Shown piece by piece: positions 8,718-17,200 of a stretch of DNA of 64,000 nt; the stretch's first letter is position 1, and each line of letters opens with the position of its first letter. The DNA is from Leptospiraceae bacterium (GTDB lineage: Bacteria > Spirochaetota > Leptospiria > Leptospirales > Leptonemataceae). The stretch lies in the NCBI GenBank assembly GCA_026418015.1, contig JAOACE010000008.1, positions 248,001 through 312,000 on the forward strand, in the 5' to 3' direction. The notes beneath the pieces are model-generated. The model was not told the DNA's origin. It saw nothing but the letters and a program-made list of their open reading frames with translations, and ran no database searches. Both the position numbers and the translations under genes were made by a program.

Positions 8718-10301
8718 TTAACCAAGTAATTTAAACAACGACAAAACACTTTTATAACCCATGATGGATGCCGTAGAAAGAAACCCTCCCATCATAGCTC
8801 CAGCAAAGCCCGGCGAAGAAGCGTCTGCACCTGTAATGTATAAATTCTTGATGGGTGTATAAGGACTTATCCAGGATTTTTCGAAACGTTTTACTGTACA
8901 AGGAATTCCATAAATGATCCCTTTGGGATGCATAGAAAAGAATTCATTGGTTATAGGAGTAGATAATTCTTTATATTCGATTAAAGAACCCAAGTTCGGT
9001 AAATATTGATTTGTAAATTCGATTAAGCTATCGGTAATCTTGTTTTTAAGCTCTTCGTAGGATGGACCTCTGTTTTTCCAATGAGAAGACTTCCATTTTT
9101 CGAAAGGTTCATATCCCACAAAACTAATAATTTCTGCTGTATGTGCTTTTGCATGAGAATTTTTTAACGATGGGAAGGATACATATACCCCTGTGGGTCT
9201 ACCTTCTAGAAGATCGTATTTTCTTTGGAAAGATTCATCATGATCTAAATAACGATAGATCCAATAATTTCTTCCTTCGATTTGATGATTTTCGGGATTA
9301 TCTTTTAAACCTAAATATAACGTAACATTGCTTAAAGTATCTGTTAATAAATCGTCCAGTTCTTTTTCCATTTCGTAAATCGTTTTTTGCATATTGCTGT
9401 CTAATTGGGATTTGGGAATCATTTTTTTTATTGTATTATAGATACCAGCATTAGAAACGATTATATCCGCATAAAATTCTTTTTGTTCTCTAATTTTTTC
9501 TCCTTGGATATGAGATACTTTTACCCCAATAGCTGTACCATTTTTGATGATAACTTCATCTACCCTATGGGATAATAAAACCTTTCCTCCGTTTTTATAA
9601 ATACTCGGCAAAATCAACTCTGCAATTTTCGAAGAACCACCATCAGGATACCAACCACCATTAAAATAATGTTCTTCTATAAGTGAATGGATAATAAATG
9701 TACTTTTAGAAGGAGGAAGACCATAATCTCCCCATCGCGAAATAATCGTTGATTTTAAAACTGGATCTTTAAAGCGAAAATCTAAATATTCTTTTGTTGT
9801 AATCAATGCATTTTTTACAAAATTTAAAGGAGATGGTAATACATTTAAAGGTTTTGGCAAGGTTTTTAAGCTTACATGCATCGCAAACCATTTAGAAGTT
9901 TTCTCTACATCTTCGAAATACTGAACAATGTTATCTTTTTCCTTAGGAAAATGATGAATCAATTCTTCTATATATTGTTCTTTACTTCCGTAGACTTTTA
10001 AACGTATCTTAGGGTTGATGAATTCTTCGAAGGGTTCTTTCATTTTATTCCATAAGAGATTTCCATCCGTAAGAAAGTCAATCAACCTTCTTAGAGAAGA
10101 ACCCTCATACATATTACCTATATAGTGTATACCTACATCCCATTCAAAATCTTTTCGTCTAAAAGTATGGGTAAAACCGCCAACTTTAAAGTGCTGCTCT
10201 AAAAGAAGAACTTTTTTTTGGAATAACTTAGACAACAAGGAGGCTGTGGTTAAGCCCCCTATACCTGTACCAATTACAATTACATCATAATGTTGATCCA
10301 T
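8718..10301 (-). CDS. FAD-dependent oxidoreductase of the phytoene desaturase / retinol saturase type
   Basis: A 527-residue flavoprotein. The N-terminal Rossmann dinucleotide motif is DVIVIGTGIGGLTTASLLSK, followed by LLLEQHFKVGGFTHTFRRK and DVGIHYIG, the signature shared with all-trans-retinol 13,14-reductase. The C-terminal FAD segment reads NLYITGADASSPGFAGAMMG. These enzymes saturate or desaturate polyene chains such as carotenoids; the substrate here is unknown and no crtB/crtE-like gene is nearby. A start ATG at 10301 gives a compact N-terminus directly at the FAD motif. It precedes the DUF2452 gene in a probable two-gene operon. Confidence 0.85.
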   Translation of the reverse strand: MDQHYDVIVIGTGIGGLTTASLLSKLFQKKVLLLEQHFKVGGFTHTFRRKDFEWDVGIHYIGNMYEGSSLRRLIDFLTDGNLLWNKMKEPFEEFINPKIRLKVYGSKEQYIEELIHHFPKEKDNIVQYFEDVEKTSKWFAMHVSLKTLPKPLNVLPSPLNFVKNALITTKEYLDFRFKDPVLKSTIISRWGDYGLPPSKSTFIIHSLIEEHYFNGGWYPDGGSSKIAELILPSIYKNGGKVLLSHRVDEVIIKNGTAIGVKVSHIQGEKIREQKEFYADIIVSNAGIYNTIKKMIPKSQLDSNMQKTIYEMEKELDDLLTDTLSNVTLYLGLKDNPENHQIEGRNYWIYRYLDHDESFQRKYDLLEGRPTGVYVSFPSLKNSHAKAHTAEIISFVGYEPFEKWKSSHWKNRGPSYEELKNKITDSLIEFTNQYLPNLGSLIEYKELSTPITNEFFSMHPKGIIYGIPCTVKRFEKSWISPYTPIKNLYITGADASSPGFAGAMMGGFLSTASIMGYKSVLSLFKLLG

Positions 10302-10312
10302 TAAGATGATTT

Positions 10313-10786
10313 TTAATTATAATATCCTTGTATCAAGAAATTTTTTATTTCTTCGTGGTTTACTGCACTTAAAAGTTCATTAAAATGAACTTTGTTTACA
10401 CGAGCTTCGCGAATTCCTTTTCCAATTCCGACGTAAGTCGCTGGATATGCTTTCCAGTTGTACAATCCATAGTTTCTTGCAATGCGGCCTACTTCTCTTA
10501 GATATTCATCCGATGGGATCGATTCTTTGATAGCAAAAACTGTAAAATATTTTACATCGTTGATGTATGCTTGTTGTTGTTTTTTTTCTTCTTTTTTGCT
10601 AGAGTCGCTTATTGATTCGCTAGAAGAACGAAAGGATTTAGATATAGATTCCAAAGAAGTAGATAGGCTGTTGAGCGAATTGGAAGCAGAATTCACACTA
10701 TTCGAAATAGAATCCAATGAGCTAGAAATTGCACAGTTTTCCAAAAATACTAAAATGGACAAAACGAGTATCAGTTTAAATTTCAT
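10313..10786 (-). CDS. serine/asparagine-rich lipoprotein of unknown function
   Basis: The true start is the ATG at 10786, chosen because GAGGAGGG lies just upstream and because it yields a signal peptide ending in LENCAISS; upstream in-frame codons would bury that signal. After Cys17 comes a ~45-residue tract with a roughly seven-residue rhythm (SISNSVNSASNSLNSLSTSL and on), then about 90 folded residues with YFTVFAIKES and NYGLYNWKAYPATYVGIGKG. The repeat looks like a short coiled coil or flexible stalk tethering the C-terminal domain to a membrane. I believe similar lipoproteins occur in Leptospira but cannot name one. It precedes the RetSat-like gene. Confidence 0.7.
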   Translation of the reverse strand: MKFKLILVLSILVFLENCAISSSLDSISNSVNSASNSLNSLSTSLESISKSFRSSSESISDSSKKEEKKQQQAYINDVKYFTVFAIKESIPSDEYLREVGRIARNYGLYNWKAYPATYVGIGKGIREARVNKVHFNELLSAVNHEEIKNFLIQGYYN

Positions 10787-10850
10787 AGTTCCCTCCTCAT
10801 TTTGTATAAATAATTTTTTTTGTATAAAAGTCAAGTTTTTTAAAAAAAAA

Positions 10851-11348
10851 TTATTCCCTATGTCCAAATTTTTTTAAAAGTGCATCGTTTATTTCTGGTG
10901 GGGCATATTCATCCAATACTCTACCGTATCGGGCAACTTCTTTAATAATTGTGCTGGATATAAACGAATATTTTTTACTCGCAAGAAGAAATACGGTATC
11001 TACCTCAGGAGCAAGTTCACGATTTACTTGATAAATAGCATATTCATAATCAAAATCTGTCACTGCTCTAATACCGCGAACAATTGCTGTTGCTTTAACT
11101 TGTTTTGCAAAGGTCGTTAAAAGTCCTGTAAAAATTTCTACTTCGACATTTCCATTGAGTTCTTTTCTGTTTTGAATTACTTTTTGAATCAATTCTTTTC
11201 TTTCTTCCATTGTAAATAATGTTTTTTTCGAAGAGTTTACTGCAATAGCAATGATGATTTTATCAAAGATTTCTTTTGCTCTATAAATAATATCTAAATG
11301 TCCGTTGGTGATGGGATCAAAAGAACCTGGATATACTGCTATTTTCAT
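10851..11348 (-). CDS. coaD: phosphopantetheine adenylyltransferase
   Basis: Transfers AMP from ATP to 4'-phosphopantetheine, the penultimate step of coenzyme A synthesis. The nucleotidylyltransferase signature VYPGSFDPITNGHLDII with its TxGH is intact, as are AIVRGIRAVTDFDYEYAI and the C-terminal KYSFISSTIIKEVA motif. Length (166) is standard. The ATG at 11348 is preferred over an upstream in-frame TTG. It follows flgB-flgC on the same strand with a 51-base gap, so it may ride on the flagellar transcript. The next enzyme, CoaE, is encoded near 55.8 kb. Confidence 0.95.
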   Translation of the reverse strand: MKIAVYPGSFDPITNGHLDIIYRAKEIFDKIIIAIAVNSSKKTLFTMEERKELIQKVIQNRKELNGNVEVEIFTGLLTTFAKQVKATAIVRGIRAVTDFDYEYAIYQVNRELAPEVDTVFLLASKKYSFISSTIIKEVARYGRVLDEYAPPEINDALLKKFGHRE

Positions 11349-11399
11349 CAAACAACCAAAAAATCCAAGAAATCTAATTGTAAATGATTATTTTTTGTA

Positions 11400-11864
11400 T
11401 TATGCCATTCTTCCAATTTCTAATGCTTTCTGAAACATCTGTTTTGAACCTTGAATTACTTGTGCATTAGCTTCGTAAGAACGCGAAGCAGAAATCATAT
11501 CGGTCATTTCTTCTACTATATTGACATTTGGATATTCCACGTAACCTTTCTTTGGACCAATTTTGATGGCATCGGGATGTTCCGGATCATATACCAACCT
11601 AAAAGGTCGATTATCTTCGATAATTTTAAGTACTCTAACACCTCTACCGATACCTGTATCCAACCCAGAAGGAAATATAGGAGCTCTCCAATTACTTCTT
11701 AGATTAATGGGAGTCATGACTACTTCTTTTCTTCTGTATGGTCCATCACCTTGGGCATTTCGCGTAGTGTTGATATTTGCCAAATTGTTTGCAATTACAT
11801 CTAGTCGAAGTCTTTGTGCTGTTAAACCTGTTGCTGCAATATTCATTGATGTAAACATTCCCAT
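11400..11864 (-). CDS. flgC: flagellar basal-body rod protein FlgC
   Basis: One of the proximal rod proteins crossing the periplasm. The N-terminal axial motif TGLTAQRLRLDVIANNLANI and the C-terminal helix EEMTDMISASRSYEANAQVI fit FlgC well. I start at ATG 11864: an AGGAGG site sits just upstream and the frame then begins MGMFTSMNIAATGL, as FlgC should; a longer in-frame start would overlap flgB. It follows flgB by 11 bases. Unusually, fliE and the fliF-fliG set do not follow; coaD does. Confidence 0.94.
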   Translation of the reverse strand: MGMFTSMNIAATGLTAQRLRLDVIANNLANINTTRNAQGDGPYRRKEVVMTPINLRSNWRAPIFPSGLDTGIGRGVRVLKIIEDNRPFRLVYDPEHPDAIKIGPKKGYVEYPNVNIVEEMTDMISASRSYEANAQVIQGSKQMFQKALEIGRMA

Positions 11865-11875
11865 CGTACTACCTC

Positions 11876-12295
11876 CTATGCCATTCGAATAATTTGATTC
11901 CACTCAGAAAACTTTCCGGATATTCTATCGGCAAGCAAACTATAATGAAGTTGTGTTCGTGTTAACTTCATCACTTCGTCTTCTATATCCACATTGTTAC
12001 CATTATTCCTCATCGTGGATAAATAATCAATATGCACCGTAGGTTGAATGTCTTTTTCATTCGGAACACTACGTTTAGCAATGTGTTCGGGATGAACAGT
12101 TCTTAATGGCGGTTCACTTTCGATTTGTTGTTTAAGTTCAATCGCTCTTTTTAACTTTACTTCAAAAGAGACCTCCGAACGTTTAAAACCAGGTACATCA
12201 ACATTTGCTATATTATTAGCGATTACCTCTTTACGGATTACATCTGTTTTTAGCCCAGCTGCTAATAAATCGATGGTTTCAAAACCTCTTATCAT
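11876..12295 (-). CDS. flgB: flagellar basal-body rod protein FlgB
   Basis: Proximal rod subunit next to the MS ring. ANNIANVDVPGFKRSEVSF near residue 25 is the conserved rod signature, and GNNVDIEDEVMKLTRTQLHY near residue 98 is characteristic of FlgB. Length (139) is typical. First gene of flgB-flgC-coaD and divergent from the lipoprotein gene at 12365 with a 69-base intergenic region that must hold both promoters. No clear sigma-28 motif was seen there, in keeping with housekeeping control of early flagellar genes in spirochaetes. Confidence 0.93.
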   Translation of the reverse strand: MIRGFETIDLLAAGLKTDVIRKEVIANNIANVDVPGFKRSEVSFEVKLKRAIELKQQIESEPPLRTVHPEHIAKRSVPNEKDIQPTVHIDYLSTMRNNGNNVDIEDEVMKLTRTQLHYSLLADRISGKFSEWNQIIRMA

Positions 12296-12364
12296 CGTTC
12301 TTATAAATCGGAATAATCCAAAAAAAGATTGAAAAATTTTTTCTATTAAAAACTTTGTTAATGA

Positions 12365-12877
12365 ATGTATCGATTTAGCATGATTTTCTTATGGATTCTA
12401 ATCTCTTGTAGTACGCAGCAACTGAAAAATAACGTACAAAGCAACGATTTTCTCGAAGAATTTAACGGAACCTGGGTAATTGATTACGAAAATACTACCA
12501 AAGCGTTATTGATAAAAAGTAAACTCGATCCAGAAATAGACGTAGATATTTACGAAAACTTTTTAAGCCAAATCAAAAAAGATATTCCCCAAGCAAAAAT
12601 AACTTTCGATGTAGAACGAAACGAAAATTCCCATCAATGGCAGTTCCAGTATACAAAAAAAGAAAACAATAAAACGATTTCGAAGAAACATCAAGGAACC
12701 TTTCAAATCTTAGATATAAAAAATCATTCGATCATCTTAGAATTGATCGAAGCAAAAGAAAAAGAAACGTTACAAATCGAACTATTAGAAAAAAACAGAT
12801 TAAAAATTTCTTTACATAATATGCAGAAAAAGGAAATTTTTAACGAAATATATTTTATTAAAAATGAAGTTAACTAA
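12365..12877 (+). CDS. lipoprotein of unknown function
   Basis: A 170-residue protein with a short signal peptide and lipobox LISCSTQ (Cys15). The mature part is mostly beta-prone: FNGTWVIDYENTTKAL, HQWQFQYTKKE, KHQGTFQILD and IILELIEAKE suggest a small lipocalin-like or META-like barrel that starts with a GTW motif, but I cannot name the family. It overlaps the next lipoprotein gene by 14 bases, so translation is probably coupled. First of three envelope genes ending with an SGNH hydrolase. Confidence 0.65.
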   Translation: MYRFSMIFLWILISCSTQQLKNNVQSNDFLEEFNGTWVIDYENTTKALLIKSKLDPEIDVDIYENFLSQIKKDIPQAKITFDVERNENSHQWQFQYTKKENNKTISKKHQGTFQILDIKNHSIILELIEAKEKETLQIELLEKNRLKISLHNMQKKEIFNEIYFIKNEVN

Positions 12878-13301
12878 AATATCAACCAACAAAATGATTC
12901 TTTTTTTCTTGATTTTTTTATCGTTATGTAAATCTCCCGCTGTTTATAGAAATTTTGAACAATATAAACCATTAGAAGAAATTGCAACATTAGAATTTGA
13001 TGGTTACGTACTTCGCATCAAAGAAAATTCGAATCAAGAATTTTACGATAAATTATATCTTCTAGAAGGTAAATATTTAATAGAATTTAAGGATCGAAGA
13101 ACCTTTATTAAAGGAGCTGCCTTATGTAACCTAAAAGCAAATAAAAGATACACGATAAAAATTATCTCACAAAAAGAATTTCCCCAGCATAATAAAATTG
13201 TATATATAGGCGAATGTATAGAAATTCCAAAAGAAGAGCCAGGCTTTTTAGAAAGATATCTATTAGATAAAAAACTCGAAGAAGAAAGTAAAAAAAATTA
13301 A
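12864..13301 (+). CDS. lipoprotein of unknown function
   Basis: A 145-residue product with an N-terminal signal ending LSLCKS. The mature region alternates short beta strands (ATLEFDGYVLRIKE, LYLLEGKYLIEFKDR) with two further cysteines in GAALCNLKA and YIGECIEIP that could pair. Its C-terminus is charged and helical. The start ATG lies within the end of the preceding gene, and its stop overlaps the next start as TAATG. The YLLEGKYLIEF region resembles a PEGA/carboxypeptidase-regulatory-like strand pattern, only weakly. Function not recognised. Confidence 0.62.
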   Translation: MKLTKISTNKMILFFLIFLSLCKSPAVYRNFEQYKPLEEIATLEFDGYVLRIKENSNQEFYDKLYLLEGKYLIEFKDRRTFIKGAALCNLKANKRYTIKIISQKEFPQHNKIVYIGECIEIPKEEPGFLERYLLDKKLEEESKKN

Positions 13302-14260
13302 TGAAATTTAAATTTATTTTGTTATTTTTATTTATAATATTATTTGATTTTATTTTAAATATTTTACCTACGATAAAAGAACAAAAAAATTACAGAAAAA
13401 TACATTGTTTCTACAAAAACGATTTGTTTTTATGTCCAGATAAAACCTATACCTTTACAAGACAAGATAATCAAAAATGGACTGTTTCTACGAATGCTTA
13501 TGGAGAAAGAATTTCCAAAAGCACAGATAAAAACCAAGAATACGAAAAAGAAATATGGTTTATGGGAGATTCCATTTCTTTTGGTTATTTGGTAAACAAC
13601 GAAGATACAGCACCTTATTTACTCAATCAGAAATTGAACATACCAACAAGAAACTTAGGCGTTGATTCCATCGGAACAATTGGAATTCTCAACAGACTTA
13701 ACAAAGCATTAGAAGATCATCCTAACACACAAATTCAAACCTTAATCTGGATCTATAATACATCAGATTTTACAGATGATTTAAAAGAACTCCATAGAAA
13801 TAACATAAAAAATCATATTTTTTACCTACACTATAATTTAGCAAAGATATCGAACATTTACAATGGTTTGCTACTTTTAAAAAAAACATCTCAACAAGAA
13901 TCTATAATACCAGAAACAACTATTGTGGATCCCACAATTTTGAACTTTGAACATATTACTTATAAAAATATCAAAAATTTATATCATTTTATTAATACCG
14001 AAAAACACATTAAAAATTTTCTTATATTAGTTTATCCCGGAATGAATATTGCAACCAAAAAACCTGATATTGATTCCCCTATTACATTGAGTTTACTAAA
14101 ATTTTTTCAAGAGCAAAAGATACCGCATAGAGATGTCTTCCAAGAATTCTTAAAGGCAAATCAACCTTATTTTACTTTTGATGGACATCCTTCCGAAGAA
14201 GGATATAAAATCTTTACTGAAGTTTTAATCGATCAGATAGTGCCGACGTTACAGAAATAA
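13301..14260 (+). CDS. SGNH/GDSL-like hydrolase with N-terminal membrane anchor
   Basis: A 319-residue protein with one N-terminal hydrophobic segment (about residues 3-22) that probably anchors it or serves as a signal. Block I is WFMGDSISFGYLVNN with the nucleophilic serine; block V is FDGHPSEEGYKIF with the likely catalytic Asp/His. IWIYNTSD may be the block III Asn region. Such proteins are esterases or acyltransferases acting on envelope sugars or lipids; the substrate is unknown. Starts by TAATG overlap with the lipoprotein gene. Its last 47 bases overlap the 3' end of the convergent GlgX-MalQ gene, so both C-termini are written on the same DNA. Confidence 0.75.
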   Translation: MKFKFILLFLFIILFDFILNILPTIKEQKNYRKIHCFYKNDLFLCPDKTYTFTRQDNQKWTVSTNAYGERISKSTDKNQEYEKEIWFMGDSISFGYLVNNEDTAPYLLNQKLNIPTRNLGVDSIGTIGILNRLNKALEDHPNTQIQTLIWIYNTSDFTDDLKELHRNNIKNHIFYLHYNLAKISNIYNGLLLLKKTSQQESIIPETTIVDPTILNFEHITYKNIKNLYHFINTEKHIKNFLILVYPGMNIATKKPDIDSPITLSLLKFFQEQKIPHRDVFQEFLKANQPYFTFDGHPSEEGYKIFTEVLIDQIVPTLQK

Positions 14261-17200
14261 AATACGGATTATTTTCGATTTCTTCTATGGGAACAGAAAG
14301 ACGAAGTCGCCAATTGGGATATTCGTTTACAGTTCCAGGCACATTCGGTTGATCCGATTCTCCCATCATATCGTAAATCGATGCAAGAACAATCTTCGAA
14401 GGAGTTTCCGAAAGCAATCGATAAAAATAATAGACAATTTCACTATCAAATATACTATCTTCTGTTAGTGGTTCTTTATCTTTAAAATATTGTTTTTTGT
14501 TGAACATTTCGATGATTTTGTTTCTTTCTTTGTTTCGTATTTCTAATAATTTTTTTGCTTCTTGTTCAGTTAATATGCCTATCTTGAATTTTTCTTCGAT
14601 ATCTTTACCGAGCCAATAGCCAGCCAATGTAGGTAAATCGTGTGTATTGATGGTTGCAACACAATTCAACGGATAAGAATTTGGATCGATAAATTCATCG
14701 TTGATTTTTTCGAAATAAAAGACTTTCCAACTTAGAATAGATTTTTCTTTTAAAATATTTCGAACTTCTTCTGGAACTGTTCCCAAATCCTCGCCAATAA
14801 TTATACCTTTGTTTAAATGGCTCTCTAAACTTAATATACCAAACAAATCCTTTTCTGGATAACGAACATACGTAGCAGTTTTTTCGCTTCCTTCTCTAAC
14901 TATCCAATACAACCTATAAAGCCACATTACATGATCAATTCTTAAAAAAGTATGATTAAACAGATTTCTTCTTAAAAGCAATATAAAAGGTTCATAATGA
15001 AATTTTTTTAGAATAAAAGGATTAAAAACAGTAATACCCCAATCTTGTCCATTGGGAGAAAACTGATCAGGTGGAGCACCAGCCCTTGCAGTCTTGGAAA
15101 ATATATAAGAATAGTTGTTATCAAAATATATATGTTCGATTTGATCTGGTGCACAACCAACTGCTAAATCTAAATATAGATAGATACCTTCTTTTTTTAG
15201 TTCTTCTACTAGGTTTAAAAATTGTTGCTCTGCTAAATAAAATATAAAACTATAAAACTCAATCTTGTCTTGGTATTCTTGGATAAATTGTTTTTGAAAT
15301 TCTGAATCCAATTTATAGAGTTCCCCAGGTATTTTGATTTTTCCAAAAACATCATTTGCGGTTTCGTAGAGTGCATGAAAAAATAACAAATGATTATTTT
15401 CTTTATATTTTATAAATTTTTTATATAAATCATTTTTATTATTTTCTATAATAAAATCTTTATAAATCTCATATATTATTTCTTTTTTAATTTTATATAT
15501 TAAAGAATAATTAATTACTTTACTATTTTTTTCTTGTTCGATTACATCAACGTACGCTTTCCATTTTTTTATGGCATTTTTTGATTTATGGAATTCTTCG
15601 ATAGAAAAAATATCTATATAAATTGGGTTTATCATCAATCTGCTAGCTGGGAAATAAGGACTAACCATATTTTCTTGATTTAAAACATAATGTAAAGGCG
15701 AAAGTCCTATAATATTGTAGCGATATTTTTTTAATATCAATGCTAATTTTTTTAGATCCCCAAAATCGCCTACACCCATATTTGTACTACTTCTTAAAGC
15801 ATAAAGTTGAACCCAAACCCCTGTATAGATTTTATCATCGTTATATGCTTTTTCTGGGGTAATCATCAATTTTCCTTTGGAATGTATCTCGGAATTATGT
15901 AGAACATAAATATCGTAATAGCCTACATCGAATTGAAAATTTAAATTTATTTTTGTTTTAATTAATTTTAATTTCTTAAATTTAGAAAATGCAATCGTAT
16001 GAGATTCAATAATTGGATAATCCTCGATTTCTTTCTCGAATACAGTAGCTTGATTTTTATCTTTAATTTGAATTTTAAATTTCTTGATAGTTTCTGGAAT
16101 AGTAAGTTCTAGATCTTTTTCTTGATTTATACTTAGAACAAACGAAGACTGAATACCTTGAAACCATAAATCATTTTTATAATTTTCATAAATAACCTCC
16201 AAAGAAGAAAGATCTTTAACAGGTAGATGCATTGCTCTTATAATCATAAAAATTTCACTATTACTTAGGTTATATTCTCTACCCATCAAATCAAAATATT
16301 GCTTTTGAATCCCTAAGTTATGGATCAAAATTTCTAGTAGTTTTAAACGATATTTTCGTTTTACGTGAGCTTCTTTCCAATTCTTATCTGCTTTTAGAAT
16401 CACAATAGAGTATTGATTGATTTTAATGTGTTCATTTGGCATGTAAAATAATCCATCAGACATGTAAATTTCCATTTCTTCTAAGAAATGATGATTCGAA
16501 CGATTTTTATAGATCTTTTGCAATATATGATCCATCTTTTCGATTTCGTCTTCTGTTTCTTCTGTGATAAAAAGATGCCTATCGGTAGAATAGATAATTT
16601 TCCATCGCGTTGTGATAATTTCTGGTATTTTAAATTGAATAGTTTCGTTCGAAAAATTTATTAGAATTAAAAATGTGTCTCCTTCTAAGGATGTATAGAA
16701 ATCAAACCTTTCTCCAAATTCCGAAGGAAGTAGAATACCTAAACATAACTCATTATGCCAATCTTCTTCTTGCATTTCTCTACCTTCTTTATGAATCCAG
16801 TAAATATCCTTAACTTCCATTACTTTTTTTTCTTCGCCTTCGAAAAATTCATTTCTTCGAAATACTTCGTTTTGTTTTCTTAACTGAATCAAAAATTTAG
16901 TTATCGTATGCAATTCCTGAGAATATTCATTTTCTTCCCAGTTGATGTAGCTTATTTCGTTATCTTGGCAAAAGGCGTTGTTGTTTCCTTTTTGAGTACG
17001 GTTTAATTCATCTCCTGCAAGAAGCATAGGAACACCCTGAGAAATAAACAACGTTGTTAAAAAGAGTTTTTGTTTTTTTAAACGAATTAGGTTGATTTTA
17101 ATATCATCTGTATCGCCTTCGATACCGTAATTCCTACTATAATTTACATCAGAGCCATCTAAGTTATTCAGTCCATTATCTTCGTTGTGTTTTTTTTCGT

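Noticed and set aside
10482-10877. Long open frame on the plus strand opposite the serine-rich lipoprotein
   Set aside because: It is antisense to a gene with a strong ribosome-binding site and lipobox, and has no start signals or recognisable domain.
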